Shown here: positions 1-10,560 of the stretch, piece by piece | Layout: each line of letters begins with the position of its first letter | How positions within the stretch are numbered: position 1 is the stretch's first letter | NCBI GenBank assembly: GCA_951799405.1 | Contig: OX637363.1 | Span: 7,068,001 to 7,132,000 of the forward strand | DNA from: Agapetus fuscipes | Lineage: Eukaryota; Arthropoda; Insecta; Trichoptera; Glossosomatidae | DNA: 64,000 nt | Direction: 5' to 3' | The notes under the pieces: model-generated | Database searches by the model: none | The model's input: only the letters and a program-made list of their open reading frames with translations | What the model was told of the DNA's origin: nothing | Program-made: the position numbers and the translations under genes

Positions 1-940
1 TGTACTAGCGCCATCATCCCTCCCGCAGGGGGCGCGCCCCTAATGAGAGGAACTTCTGCATAATGTATGCCAGCCCGGCACTTTAATTATTCCAATATGA
101 ATGATACACTTCAAACAGGAAGCTTTCACAGCTGAGAAATGTAGTACAGAAGGCGGGAGTCTTGGATTTTAATTCAAAGAAGAGATAAAATATACACATA
201 AATACATCCAGACTAAAGGAATAGTTTACATGCCATATCACAGATATTACAAAATTTGTGCCTCCACACATCTCATCAAAGTTGCACAGATATATTTAAT
301 CGCGGTAAGGAGTTGCACTTCATGTGCAGATTAGTTGCGGATAGTTATATTTTTTGGTAAACGCAATGGTTGGAGACCTAGCATTTGATAAATAATCATA
401 ATGTTTAAATAACAATAATTTTTTCAGGCTGTGTAGCCGTGGTCTGGTTGATTCTTTCCGGACAGTTCGCCCATTGCTCCAATGGGCATTGTCAGCGGTT
501 GGCTAGTCGCTGTGATCTTCTTACAGGATCTGCTGTACTAGAAACAACGATGGCCTTTTTTTATCATAATGTTTTTCAGAGATGATTCTTCAAATCAATA
601 TTTCGGCTTTAAATTTTCAATCACGCTTTTAATGTCTGTAATGGGGTGGCTGTAAGAATGGCGTAACGATTATAGAATCCCTTATTCCGTTCACCCTCCC
701 GTCTCCACCAGTCCCTAATACTGCTCACTGTTCACTGTTCGGGGCTAATCCAGAAGAAGGAATTATTTATCGAATAAAACAATTTTACGCTCGGCAAGCT
801 AACTTCGGTGTATTAGGTATACCCTTCAAAAACCATCACTCGACATTCAGGATTCTTGTGGGATGAGCACTCAGTTTTCAGTATTCAGATCCAAAATTGG
901 AGATATAAATAATTATAAAAAATTATAAAAAACAAATTCA
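1..940. other. Unassigned AT-rich DNA
   Basis: I see no gene, RNA or element end here. Open frames are short and lack any recognisable motif. A more GC-rich patch at about 430-550 has a small inverted repeat around 'gcccattgctccaatgggc' but no known family. Confidence 0.5.
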
Positions 941-1105
941 CAAATTCACAAATTGAGTATTTAATTCCACCTCAAGTACTTTCGACTTATTCACGTCATT
1001 ATCCTCCTCAAGTACTTTCGACTTATTCACGTCATTATCCTCTTGATAATGACGTGAATAAGTCGAAAGTACTTGAGGTGGAATTAAATACTCAATTTGT
1101 GAAAA
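938..1105. repeat. Foldback repeat with hammerhead-like core, partly duplicated arm
   Basis: The right arm (1043-1102) is the reverse complement of the left arm (938-1040). The left arm contains a direct duplication of about 36 bp. Each arm carries a core like that of several other repeats in the window: TTGATAA, a short stem (GAC/GTC) and then GAAA (1043-1067 on plus). Downstream 'gtgaaaataaaac' also matches the copy at 31.4 kb. This is probably the end of a Penelope-like or related retroelement; the family assignment is inference. Confidence 0.6.
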
Positions 1106-1890
1106 TAAAACTCTGTGTTTTTTATAATTTTTTATAATCTACTAGCAGACCAAACCGCGCTCTCGCACGGTTGGCTGCTAGGCCCTACGGGCAGTTTAAG
1201 CTCCGGCTTCGCCAGCACACTTTACCCTTGCTTTAATTTTTAAAAGATACATGAGAACTGACCAACAATAACAACAAAAAGTGGACAATTTTATGGTAGA
1301 ATCCCAGGCCTGATCGTGCTACTTCCTATTGTTGTGCAGGTGCTGAAGTCTTTATCCTGTTTTTTATTTCTGCTCTTTAATTTTCTGGTGATGGTTTATA
1401 ATGATGCTCGACCCGTTCATTATCATTTAAGTGTATAACTTGTCTTTTTCTGCCCTTTTTTCGTTTTGCTGGTAATAGTATCTTAAGCGTACCTGTGTTG
1501 CTAGCAATTGTCTTATAGTGGCATGAAACATGACTGCGTTTGCTATACGGCATTGTTTTGTTGGTACTGGTGCTTTTGTTTTTAGATTGTTCCAGCTGCT
1601 CTTATTGTCATGAAATGCCTTCAAACTGCTCGTCCTGCTCTGAATTATCTTTTGACATCTTAAAACTGCTTGTGATACTTTTCAAGATATTTTAGTGTCT
1701 GATACTGCTTGGTACCTGAAGATACCTCAAAATGCCTAAACTCACAATCTACAAAAAATCTAAGTATGGGAAAACGTTCGACCCATCGACAGAACTCTAA
1801 GAAAAAAATGACTTTTGAAAAGTTAAAAAAAAATAAACTTTTTAACTTTTTTTATTTTTATATATATAAGACACTTTGTATGAAATTTTA
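1106..1890. other. Unassigned DNA
   Basis: No supported gene. A GC-richer block at about 1140-1235 looks like repeat-derived sequence but I cannot name it. Open frames at 1427-1624 (minus) and 1709-1993 (plus) have low-complexity products and no motif. Confidence 0.4.
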
Positions 1891-2830
1891 CTTTTTAAAT
1901 ATTTGTTCAAAGAAATTTGCCGTAAAAAAAAAGTTTCTTCCAACATTTATGGGGTTTACTAAAATGCATTTAAAATTCGAGTTTGAGGCCTAGACATTCA
2001 AAATGGCCGCCTGCAGAGCAATGTATTTTTTTAGTTGGTATCGCAGGTATGCAAAATATATACTTGGCGGGATTGTCCTATTACATATCATTACATTTCG
2101 CTAAATTATAATTGTTTGTGTAGCATCAAATCAGTTGATTTTTTTACTTATAAATTTGACTTTTTTGTGAAAATCAGGTTTTTCATAATTTTGTTTGGAA
2201 AAAATTGTCATTGAAAAAAGTTTTCTTTCAAAAAATGTTGACATAAGCAAAACCAAATTGATCATTGAGGAAAAACCTTCAGACTTGTAAAATGAACGCC
2301 AGGATAATGTTAAATATTGAAGAAACCAAAAAAAATGTATGGCAGGTACTCTTAATCCTTCATGTATTTCGTTGTTCTTTTAAAAATATTTAAGTCTGTT
2401 TATGTTTAGATAGCATGCCTAATTTCAATGTTCCAACTTTATGCATGCGCCCGTTGTGCCACCTGAAAGTTATTATTTTTTATTTTTTTCTATGTAGGTA
2501 TTTACAAATTTAGTTTGAAGAATTTACTTTTTGCGAAAAAGTTTCTTCCAAAAGTTGTTAAAATTACTGAGAGGCATGACCGTTTCGAATATCAAGTCTG
2601 TAAATTCAAAATGGCCGCCAGCGGCAAGATTTCAATTTTCAGTCTGTATGGCAGGTATGCGAAATATGCACGTGACCTCATCCGGACCCTGACAGTTGTT
2701 TAGCCACTAACACTTTATGGGGGTGTGCAAAATTTCAGCATCGTGCTGCGAACGGTCTGGGCGCCTATAATGGTACAAATATACAAACAAACACACAAAC
2801 AAACAAACAAACAAACAAACAAACAAACAA
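1890..2830 (+). repeat. Two diverged copies of a repeat unit, then a (CAAA)n microsatellite
   Basis: The stretches at about 1910-2070 and 2520-2670 share 'aagtttcttcca', 'caaaatggccgcc' and 'ggcaggtatgc'-like strings in the same order, about 600 bp apart. The second copy is followed by a (CAAA)n run at about 2783-2832. This looks like an old tandem duplication of an unidentified element. Confidence 0.45.
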
Positions 2831-3246
2831 ACACCAAAAATTCTGGAATTGAGCGTTAGTTCAGTTTATCAAGAGGAACACTTTTTAGAAAAACATTTTT
2901 GCAAATTCGAAAAAAACAGACGCAAATACCCCTTCCTTTTTTATATAATAGATATATATAAAACAAAGTTGTGTTAGTTACACTATCCATAACTCAAGAA
3001 CGGCTGAACTGATTTGGCTGAAAATTGGTAGGGAGGTAGCTTAGAACCAGGAAAAGGACAAAGGATACTTTTTATATCCTTTTAATCCTTTTTTTAATAC
3101 TTTTTTTCAAGTGACATAAAACGTGGTAGGTATAAATAAAAAAAACGCAACTGAAAGCAATCCGTAAATAACAGTCTAGCCGTTCTTTTTTTAAAAAAAT
3201 AAACAAAATGCAACTGACAGCTAAACGTTATGGAGTCTGTGAATAA

Positions 3247-3626
3247 TTGAAGTTGACCGATTTGTTTCAAGTTTCTATGAATCTAATGTACCCAAAAAAT
3301 ATTAAGAAAGCCATGCCACCACCAAGGCGATCAAATCTTTCCCGAGGAAGCTGTAATGCATTAAGAATTCAAAACATTGCGAGTGAAAGGAGTGAAAAAG
3401 AACAATGCATTGCGCGTGAAGAGCGCCGCGTCGGTATGTGAACTGCAATGAAGCGATTTGGGAAACAACTTGATCGATGTCAAGAGATGAATGCAGCAAT
3501 GAAAAGAGCAATTCTTCAAGATCTACAGCACCTAGATCATGAAAATCATGCGTTGTTTAAGAGTGCTTTGGAACGCATGCCAAATGATGACTACAAAGTC
3601 GTGATTAGAGCGGATATGATTTCAAT
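3247..3626 (+). pseudogene. Helitron Rep-helicase, N-terminal remnant
   Basis: The frames at 3247-3441 and 3448-3626 encode an R/E-rich start followed by a stretch with 'ALERMPNDDYKVVIRAD'. This is a familiar N-terminal segment of animal Helitron proteins. A stop and a frame change separate the two pieces. The coding stretch ends where an RTE-like tail begins at 3628. The rolling-circle Rep motifs are not present. Confidence 0.6.
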
Positions 3627-3627
3627 A

Positions 3628-4345
3628 TCTAATCTAATCTAATCTAAGTTGCAAAGATATGTTACATTGGAGATTCACATAACATGCATTCTCACAACCA
3701 GACACGTATAAGTTCGCGCTTGCACATGCCTCATGTGAGCCTACAACATAAAAACCAAATCTCAAATGGACATATACCAGGCTGCAACTCTTGCCGTCCT
3801 TCTCTGAAACAGGGGTGACATTGGCAAAGTGAACCATTTTTACAGCATAGGTGGTCAGCCGCATACCAACCTATAAGTCAAGAAACATACAGGACAAATC
3901 ACATTTTTTTAAATCAATAAATACTAATATATAGGTACTTAAGAACATCAAAAAACTAAAACATAAAACAAATTTCACTTTAATAAACCCTTGCCACCAA
4001 CATTATCAACCGCCATTTATTTTTGTCCTTACATACTTCTTTCATTTTCTCCAGAGTCATAACCTTCTTCAGACAGGCTCTTCTTTTATTTTGACTCTGG
4101 ATATTCCATTCATTCGCAATTTCAGATATTTGGTCCATCCATACCTTCTCAGTCTTCCTCTACCACGACATCCATCTATTCTACCAACATATACTTTCTT
4201 CGTCAGTCTTTCCTCATTCATTCTCTCCATATGCTCAAACTATCTTAACAAACTTCTTTTAATCTTCACTTTCACACTTTCTCTTGCACCACATTCTTCC
4301 TTACAAAATCATTCTTCACCCTGTCACTCCATGTTTTCCACATCA
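3628..4345 (-). mobile_element. RTE-like LINE 3' end with AGATT tail
   Basis: Read on minus, this has decayed LINE C-terminal coding sequence (about 4345-4010; it matches the better frame at 7256-7477, including the GRGRPRK-like region and a 'KKVMTL'-like end). It is followed by the 255-bp tail unit that starts TTCCTTGACTTATAGG and ends in an (AATCT)n run at 3628-3650. The plus-strand open frames at 4091-4517 are shadows of this remnant. Confidence 0.7.
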
Positions 4346-4835
4346 TACTTCTCAGATGATGATGATGATGATTATGATGATTTCCTTTTCAGCGCCGTTT
4401 CGTAACTCAATGTCACTCCAAGGGCGCTTAGTAATTTACTGGGCGAAGAAAAATGTCTTCATCCTCCTCTTTAGGTCCTCAATCGTCTTAGACCTCCGGA
4501 TTTCTGGTGGTAGATGATTCCAGGTCGCAGGGCCGGCCACCGCAAAAGCACGGTCTCCGAAAACAGTGGCAATTTTTCTTCTAGGTTCATTTAGCAGGGT
4601 TTCCGCTCCGTTCTCTGCTGATCTTAGTGTTTGCTCCCTTGAGCTCAAGACTTTTGAGACAATCAGCTCTTGGATGTAGAAAGGAGCTGCATCATGGAGA
4701 GCTTTGTATGTGATAAGGCCAAGTTTAAATTTGACGCGTTGAGGAAACCTCAGCCAGTGGAGTCGCTCCAAAAGCGGAGTTATGTGACAGTGTTTGGTTT
4801 GGTTGAATATAAGCCGCGCGCCTGCATTCATTACT
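4346..4835 (-). pseudogene. CR1/L2-like LINE, 5'-truncated 3' end
   Basis: The minus frame 4436-4831 encodes 131 aa of the region after the reverse transcriptase. Recognisable parts are 'ITPLLERLHWLRFPQRVKF', a YKALHD..AP motif, 'TLRSAENG', 'FGDRAFAVAGPATWNHLPPEIR' in two parts, and a terminal KRRMKTFF. The 3' UTR has 'acgaaacggcgctg' and ends in (ATC)n repeats at 4356-4380. It lacks endonuclease and the catalytic RT motifs, so it is a dead insertion. It has the same architecture as the copy at 38.2 kb. Confidence 0.75.
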
Positions 4836-4899
4836 GACTGCTAGATAGTCCATTTCAACAGTATGGACCATCAAAATGAAAAATCCATTGAATGGTCAT

Positions 4900-5060
4900 T
4901 TTTTTTTTTTTTTAAGGGAACCTTTTGCGGGAGACTCCCCAATTCCTGAAAGGCTTGGGAGTCTATATCACCCAAGAAGGGTGCCACAGAGGTGTTGCTA
5001 CAAGCCTGGTAGTCGTCGCTACAAAGCGCAAATTCTCAAGCAAGATCCATTTTTTTTACA
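4900..5060 (-). repeat. SINE fragment, alternative tail with poly(A)
   Basis: On minus this reads part of the common SINE body ('ttgagaatttgcgctttg'), then a tail containing 'gggagtctcccgc' and then poly(A) (the T-run at about 4900-4915). The same tail follows a 5S-headed SINE at 10.46-10.56 kb. Confidence 0.6.
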
Positions 5061-5087
5061 GGCTTGACGAACCCTTTATATATATGA

Positions 5088-5376
5088 GGATTATTTATTC
5101 GGCGAGCGCTATTTTTGTTATTTACCTCATGAGCCCTCTGAGAGAGTGGTCGTCGCTGTAGAAAGCGTCAATTCTCAAGCAAGACCCAGTTGCTGCAAGG
5201 CTGGATGGACCTTTGGTGACTGGTCTTTGGTAAAGATATATGAATTTTAAAATCCAGCTAAGAGCATATTTGAAAATATAAATGGTATATATTTTTGTGC
5301 TCCACCGGGATTTGAACCCACAACCTTCCATTCACGAGTCCAATGTGTTAACCACTGTACTACGGACTACGGACCG
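5088..5376 (-). repeat. SINE with tRNA-like head and LINE-like tail
   Basis: On minus, a tRNA-like head carries a B-box-like 'ggttcaaatcccgg' variant (5300-5376). The common body and the tail 'agcgctcgccgaataaat' follow, ending near 5090. It lies inside the Helitron remains. Divergence suggests moderate age. Confidence 0.65.
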
Positions 5377-5417
5377 GAAATATAAAAGTGAATAAAAGCA
5401 TATATTCGCATTCCCTA

Positions 5418-5865
5418 TTCATGAACGTCATCCTCCTGTTGTGCATTTGGCGGTGCATCTGGAGAATGGTCAAAGAGTATATTTCACGGCTTCCAATGTT
5501 GTTCAACGTGCTGAAAAACCTCCAGCGACAACATTGACCAGTTTCTTTACGATCTGCCAAAGCGATCCGTTTGCACAAACTTTGCTTTACTCGGAGATGC
5601 CACGTTATTATACTTGGAATGCTTCATTGAGGAATTTTCTAAGACGCAAGCAAGGCGATGCGGTTCTTGGTTATCCACATGTGCGTTTTACTGATGCTCT
5701 TGGTCGTATATAATATACAGTTCATCGAAAGAATGATGAATGTTTCTATTTGCGGTTGTTGCTGGTAAATGTGCGTGGGCTAACGTCATTTGATTCACTT
5801 CGGACTGTTAATGCTACCGTATTCCCAACATATCGTGCTGCATGTGCATACCCATTGGGAGACGA
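5418..5865 (+). pseudogene. Helitron Rep-helicase, middle remnant
   Basis: Starting at 'HERHPPVVHLAVHLENGQ', this frame reads through the stretch characteristic of animal Helitron proteins between Rep and helicase ('PRYYTWNASLRNFLRRKQGD'). It meets an in-frame TAA at about 5711, then continues in the same frame with 'NDECFYLRLLLVNVRG' to about 5865. The stop and later frame changes make it non-functional. Confidence 0.75.
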
Positions 5866-5879
5866 CAATCGTTGAAGCA

Positions 5880-6478
5880 ATTATTTCTGCATATCCAAGT
5901 CAGATACGCACATTATTTGCTATCATCATTTCGACATTTCCATCGAACCCATCTTACCTGTGGCACAAAGACAAGGATAATATGTTGGAAGACATTTTAC
6001 ATCAAATTCGTTTCAGTTCAAGAAATTCCGACCTTCAAATGAATGAGGAGATACATAATCAGGCTTTGATCTTGACCAAAGACATGTGTTACCTCATGTG
6101 CGGTAATTTATTAGTCAGATTAGGAATGAAAACGCTAAATCGGGAAATAAATGACGCATTTAATCGAGAATTTGAACGGGAAAGAGAATATGATCACCGG
6201 GAATTATATTTATTAGTTCAAACAAATGTACCCCTGTCAAATCAACAACAAAAGGAAGTTTATGATACATTGATGATGAAAATGGTGGTTTATATTTCCT
6301 GGATACCCCTGGTGGAACTGGTAAGACATTCCTCATGTCAGTAATTTTAGCCACTGTTCGTGCGAGATCCAGCATTGCGGTTGCAGTTGCTTCCTCTGGA
6401 ATAGCAGCCACATTGTTAAAAGGATGCCGATTCAGCATTAAAATTGCCGTTAAATCTTCAAACTATTGAAGAACCAAC
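5880..6478 (+). pseudogene. Helitron Pif1-like helicase remnant with Walker A
   Basis: The open frame 5790-6344 carries the helicase lead-in ('NREINDAFNREFEREREYDH', then LSNQQQKEVYDTLM). Its frame shifts near 6275. The following frame encodes the Walker A loop PGGTGKTFLMS (about 6308-6340) and 'AVASSGIAATLLKG'. It is cut at about 6480 by an RTE tail. In an intact Helitron this helicase unwinds DNA during rolling-circle transposition. Confidence 0.8.
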
Positions 6479-6483
6479 ATGTC

Positions 6484-6572
6484 TTATCTAATCTAATCTA
6501 AGCTGCAAGGATATATATCATTTAAGATTTATATTAAGTGCATTCCCACAAGCAGACATGTATAATTTTGCG
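6484..6572 (-). repeat. RTE-like tail fragment inserted in Helitron
   Basis: The fragment starts with AATCT repeats and 'aagctgcaagg' and stops at 'tataattttgcgcc', where the Helitron coding sequence resumes. Only the terminal 90 bp are present. Confidence 0.65.
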
Positions 6573-6803
6573 CCGTTTGAGTTTAAACGACTTCAATTTC
6601 CGATCTGTCTTGCATTCGCCATGACCATCAACAAATCACAAGGCCAATCCTTAAAAGTTTGTGGTCTGAATCTAGAAAATCCGTGTTTTTCTCATGGTCA
6701 ATTATATGTGGCATGTTCACGGGTCGGAAGACCATCTGCATTATTTGTTCTTGCACCTGATGATAAAACGAAAAATGTCGTGTATCACAAAGTGCTTCAC
6801 TAA
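6573..6803 (+). pseudogene. Helitron helicase C-terminus
   Basis: The frame carries 'RLQFPICLAFAMTINKSQGQ' and 'HGQLYVACSRVGRPS', the conserved last motifs of Pif1-type helicases in Helitrons, and ends in TAA at 6801-6803. The sequence after it to about 6870 may be the Helitron 3' end, but I cannot identify the terminal hairpin and CTRR with certainty. Confidence 0.8.
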
Positions 6804-6878
6804 GAGTGGAACCCATGCATTAAAATATGTACATGGCCAATAAAAAATCATTAAAACAATTCCTTTTTCATTTTATAT

Positions 6879-7640
6879 TCTACAATCTATAATAATCTAT
6901 AATCTAAGTTGCAAGGATATTTTCATTTAAAGCTCTCAGATGTATGCCCACAAACCAAGACGTGTAGTTCGCGCTTACAAATGCTGAATGCGTACTTACA
7001 AATAAAATCCAAACCTCAAATGAACATAAGCCCCACAACTTTTGCCGACCTTCCCTGAAACAGGGGTGACATTGGCAAAGTGAACCATTTTTTACAGTAT
7101 GGGTGGTCAGCTTCATACCAACCTATAAGTCAAGGAATACGAGAAATAAATAACATTTAAGTATAAAAAAAAACCACAAAACCTTAAAAAGATATCTATA
7201 CAAAAAAAGTAAAAAAATTCCTATGCAAAAAATGTAGCAAATTAATACACCAACATTAGAAATCTACATTGCAGATTAGCCGCCACTTCTTCCTGTTCTT
7301 GCAAACTTCTTTCATTTCATTCAGAGTCATAACCTTTTTCATACAAATCCTCTTTTTATTATGACTCTGGATATCCCATTTATTCGCTATTTCAGTGATT
7401 TGATCCTTCCATACTTTTCTCGGTCTTCCTCTACCACGACATCCATCTATTCTAGCAACATATACTTTCTTCATCAATCATTCATCACTCATTCTCTCCA
7501 TGTGCCCGAACCATCTTAATATACTTCTTTTAATCTTCACTTTCACACTTTCCCTTACACCACACTCTTATCTTACAAAATCATTCCTCACCCTGTCACT
7601 TCGTTTTTTCCTAATCATACTTCTTAGATAGTCCAATCAT
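6879..7640 (-). mobile_element. RTE-like LINE 3' end, 5'-truncated
   Basis: On minus the coding remnant ends at 7256. It includes 'GRGRPRKVWKDQITEIANKW' and a terminal 'KKWRLICNVDF' (frame 7256-7477). Upstream, an out-of-frame part contains the 'RWFGHMERM'-like segment. This C-terminal pattern (W-x-GH-x-x-RM ... GRPRK-x-W-x-D-x-I) is typical of RTE-type and related non-LTR reverse transcriptases. The tail unit runs 7134-6879 and ends in ATAATCT repeats. Confidence 0.75.
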
Positions 7641-7740
7641 ACTTCTTATATATTAATTATCCAAATAAAAAATTGACCTAGATGAAATCAAAAGTCTGCT
7701 CATTTATTGCCTCAAAGGCGGAAAAAAGTTCGCCGGGTCA

Positions 7741-7800
7741 GCGAGTTACTTATAAAAATGAATTTTCACTGTGTGAATACACAAACTTTAAAAAGTCAAA
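7741..7800 (+). repeat. Fragment of the 'GAATTTTCACAGTGTTAA' element end
   Basis: 'atgaattttcactgtgtgaa' followed by 'tacacaaac' matches the sequence next to the hammerhead-like cores at 18.7 and 31.4 kb. No core is visible here. Confidence 0.5.
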
Positions 7801-7914
7801 ATTGGAGACATGAAGAGATCATGTTTCCAATTCTGCGAATCAAACAACTCACCGCCACCTTCAGGAGAGGATTGATGAAAATGCTGTATTCAAAGAGGCA
7901 TAGTGTTGACTTTA

Positions 7915-8165
7915 TGGTTGGTATGCGGCTGACCACCCATGCTGTAGAAGATGGTTCACTTTGCCAATGTCAACCCTGTTTCAGGAAAGGACAGCAAGAA
8001 TTGCAGGGCTTATGTTCATTTGAGATTGGGTTTTATATTGTGGGTTCACATGCGGCATGTTTAAGCGCGAACTGATACGTGTCTGCTTGTGAGAATACGT
8101 ACATTTAATATGAATTATAAATGGAACATATCTTTCCAGCTTAGATTAATTATAGATTATAGTAG
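7915..8165 (+). repeat. RTE-like tail unit
   Basis: Nearly full tail unit, from 'ggttggtatgcggctgacca' to 'cttagattaattatagatt'. An ATG-started frame stays open across it, as in several other copies. Confidence 0.7.
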
Positions 8166-8254
8166 TCTCTCTTCCTTCTCGGACCTGTATTTGGAGGGGA
8201 CAGGTGACGTATCCGGACCAACGCAACGTTGAGCTGAGCAAACATCGGTAAACA

Positions 8255-8530
8255 ACGGTAATGAAATCACGAAGACTCCAGTGGGCCGGACATGTCGCAC
8301 GTGCAGAGGACTCCAGGATCATTAGAACTGTCTTAGATGGTGCCCCCTCAGGTGTTAGACCACTCGGACGTCCCAGGATGCGGTGGGCAGACAACGTCGA
8401 AGCTGTTACGAAGTTCTGGGAGTGAGGGGACCATAGAGGGAAGCAGTACAAGACAGAGAGTCCTAGAGGATTGTGGTGCGGGAGGCCCTGAGCCTTCAAG
8501 GCTTCTAAGCCGAAGAAAGTAAAGTAAGTA
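8255..8530 (+). pseudogene. LINE C-terminal remnant of a second RTE/Jockey-like family
   Basis: The plus strand encodes 'RLQWAGHVARAEDSRIIR' and then 'RPLGRPRMRWADNVEAV', the C-terminal region of a non-LTR reverse transcriptase, and ends at 'tgggagtga'. The 3' UTR ends with 'aagccgaagaaagtaaagtaagtaaaa'. This family differs from the AGATT-tailed one. Minus-strand frames here are shadows. Confidence 0.65.
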
Positions 8531-8604
8531 AAAAGTCTTTCTTCCTCCTTCCGAAGAGCAGCTTTGCCTGGGCTTGCCATCCGACAACAAACGCATAAAC
8601 GCAA

Positions 8605-9050
8605 ACGCAACTAAGCTACGCACATAGTGTAACTTCTTGCCTGCGTTATGCCCGAAGGGGTCGCATGTGGCGAATCGGGACCTATTTATTTTTACGGGTA
8701 CGGGTGCCGGCCTCCCAACAACTGCCTTCAGTTGAAGTGGGGTTTTCCCAGCTCCCGGGGGGGCTGGTTCTCACTTCTTGTGGAGGCTGAGTAAACCTTG
8801 AGAACGAACTCTTGCTCTCAGCATGGAATACAAGCATTCTACCAATTGAGCTATCGACCTTTTTACGAGCTTGGTCGTCGTCGCTACAAAGCGCCAATTC
8901 TCAGGCAAGACCCAGTTGCTGTAAGGCTGGATGGGCCTTTGGTGACCGGTCATTGGTAAAGGTTAATGATTTTTTTTGTGCTCCGCCGGGATTCGAACCC
9001 ACAACCTTCCATTCAGAGTCCGAAGTGCTACCACTGAACTACGGACCGGC
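8605..9050 (-). repeat. Double-tRNA-head SINE, full length
   Basis: On minus it begins with tRNA-like module 1 (A-box-like 'tagttcagtggta', B-box 'gggttcgaatcccgg'; 9050-8985). A body with 'gcaactgggtcttgcc' follows. Then comes tRNA-like module 2 ('tagctcaattggtagaat'; about 8870-8815) and a tail with 'gcgaccccttcgggcataacgc' and 'gttacactatgtg'. Two Pol III promoter-like modules in one SINE are unusual. It is not a tRNA gene because neither module folds into a complete cloverleaf. Confidence 0.75.
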
Positions 9051-9299
9051 ATGATGGTGAAAAATGCGCGTACAACGTGCAAAAATGCCACGCAAAACTG
9101 ATGCTCTGCTCGATGCATGACAGACTACAGTATAAATACCCACGTTATGGCACTGACTGAATATTTTATTGCGTTGCCTGAACGTGTAGGTAAGATTTGA
9201 GATGAATTCTTCATGTACCCGTGTTTTACCTTTTTCCGGATTATGAACGTTATTTTTGTGTCTACTTTCTATTAATTAACTAGACTGAATGATGAATTA

Positions 9300-9623
9300 T
9301 CGATTCTAATAATGCGAATGAATAGAATATCCAGAGTCATAATAAAAGGAGAGCTTGTATGAAGAAGGTTATGACTCTAGATGAAATGTAAGAAGTATTT
9401 AAGAACAGACAGAAATGGTGGTTGATCTGTAATGTTGGCATCTAGGACTCGAGTTTTTAAAAATATAATTTTGTACACTATTTGTGATTTAAAAAATGTT
9501 AATTGTTGTACAATTTATGTTCCTTGACTTTTAGGTTGGTATATGGCAGACCACCTATGCTGTAGAAAATGGTTAATTGCCAATGTCACCCCTGTTTCAG
9601 GGAAGGTCGGCAGGAGTTGCAGT
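9300..9623 (+). mobile_element. RTE-like LINE 3' end, truncated on both sides
   Basis: The decayed C-terminal coding end ('gaagaaggttatgactcta', then 'gatctgtaatgttgg') is followed from 9523 by the first 100 bp of the tail unit. This is cut where a SINE begins at about 9650. Confidence 0.65.
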
Positions 9624-9649
9624 GAGATTTGTGTTTTCACACCGGTCCG

Positions 9650-10112
9650 GTTTCGGACCGGTCCGTAGCTCAGTGGTAACACTGCGGACTCCGAATGGGA
9701 AGGTTGTGGGTTCCATTCCCGGTGGAGCACAAAAAATATACCATTTATATTTTCAAATTTGCTCTTCGCCGGGTTGAAAAATTCATAAAACCTTTACCAA
9801 TGACCGGTCACCAAAGGTCCATCCAGCCTTACAGCAACTGGGTCTTGCTTGAGAATTGGCGCTTTGTAGCGACGACGATCAAGCTCGTGAAAAGGTCGAT
9901 AGCTCAATTGGTAGGAATGCTTGCATTCCATGCCGAGAGCAAGGGTTCGATCTCAAAGGTTTACTCAGCCTTCACAAGAAATGAGAACCAGCTCCCCCGG
10001 GAGCTGGGAAACCCCCCCTTCAACTGAAAGTGGTTGGTGTGAGGCCGGCCCCCTTACCTGTAAAAGTAAATAGGTCCCGAAGCGCCACATGCGACCCCTT
10101 CGGGGATAACGC
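9650..10112 (+). repeat. Double-tRNA-head SINE
   Basis: Module 1 at 9660-9730 ('tccgtagctcagtggtaac', B-box 'gggttccattcccgg'), the common body, module 2 at about 9893-9955 ('tagctcaattggta', B-box 'gggttcgatct'), then a tail up to 'ccccttcggggataacgcc'. The tail is cut at the start of a 5S-like segment. Confidence 0.75.
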
Positions 10113-10119
10113 CGTTATC

Positions 10120-10222
10120 CATGTTGAAAGCACCGGTTCCCATAGATCACCGAAGTTAAGCAACATTGGGCGTGGTCAGTACTTGGATGGGTGTGCGCTC
10201 AAGTACACCGCGTGTCGTTGGC
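10120..10222 (+). repeat. 5S rRNA-derived SINE head
   Basis: This 103-bp stretch is clearly related to animal 5S rRNA: 'gatcaccgaagttaagcaac', 'agtacttggatgggt' and 'accgcgtgtcgttggc' occur in the right order and spacing. The first ~15 bases of 5S are missing and the C-box region is altered (ggatgggtgtgcgc). A tRNA-like SINE segment follows at once, so it is a SINE head and not a 5S gene. A second, similarly trimmed copy lies at 12543-12645. Confidence 0.85.
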
Positions 10223-10560
10223 ATCTCGGACCGGTCCGTAGTCCGTTGTGGCAACACTTCGGACTCGTAAATATTTGGAAGGTTGTGGATTCGGATCCCG
10301 GCGGAGCACACAAAAATACCATTAATATTTCGAATGTGCTCTTCGCTGGGTTGAAGAATTCATAAGCCTTTACCAATGACCGGTCACCAAGGGTCCATCC
10401 AGCCTTACAGCAACTGGGTCTTGCTTGAGTATTGGCGCTTTGTAGCGACGACCAAGCTCGTACACCTCTGCGGCACTACAACAAGTGTCATAGACCCCTA
10501 GAGTCTTCAGAATCTAGGGAGTCTCCCGCACAGGATTTTCTTAAAAAAAAAAAAAAAAAA
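10223..10560 (+). repeat. tRNA-like plus body part of the 5S-headed SINE, with alternative tail
   Basis: After the 5S head comes 'accggtccgtagtcc', a degraded B-box ('ggattcggatcccgg'), the common body, and then a tail with 'gggagtctcccgcacagg' and a poly(A) run at 10543-10562. This tail differs from the one on the 5S SINE at 12.5 kb and matches 4.9-5.0 kb. Confidence 0.7.

Larger units (their letters stand above)
2945..6870 (+). mobile_element. Degraded Helitron, split by nested insertions
   Basis: The left part (from about 2950) has the sequence typical of insect Helitrons ('aacaaagttgtgttagttacac', 'aactcaagaacggctgaac'). Coding remnants follow in order: an N-terminal piece (3301-3626), a middle piece beginning HERHP (5418-5865), the Pif1-type helicase with Walker A (5880-6470), and the helicase C-terminus (6573-6803). 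Inserted into it are an RTE-like LINE 3' end (3628-4345, minus), a CR1/L2-like LINE end (4346-4835, minus), SINE pieces (4900-5376, minus) and another RTE tail (6484-6572, minus). Most of the Rep domain is missing, so this copy is dead. Its exact ends are not resolved. Confidence 0.8.

Noticed and set aside
4091..4517. Plus-strand open frames of 104 and 77 codons
   Set aside because: They lie antisense to decayed LINE 3' ends; the D-rich part comes from the (ATC)n tail.
8146..8623. Minus-strand open frames of 154 and 91 codons
   Set aside because: The plus strand carries a recognisable LINE C-terminus here (W-x-GH, GRPRMRW), so these are shadows.
9656..9730. Functional tRNA gene
   Set aside because: A and B boxes are present but the arms do not form a full cloverleaf, and the same segment heads several dispersed SINE copies.
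10120..10222. Functional 5S rRNA gene
   Set aside because: The 5' ~15 bases are missing, the C-box is altered, and a SINE body follows directly in two separate copies.
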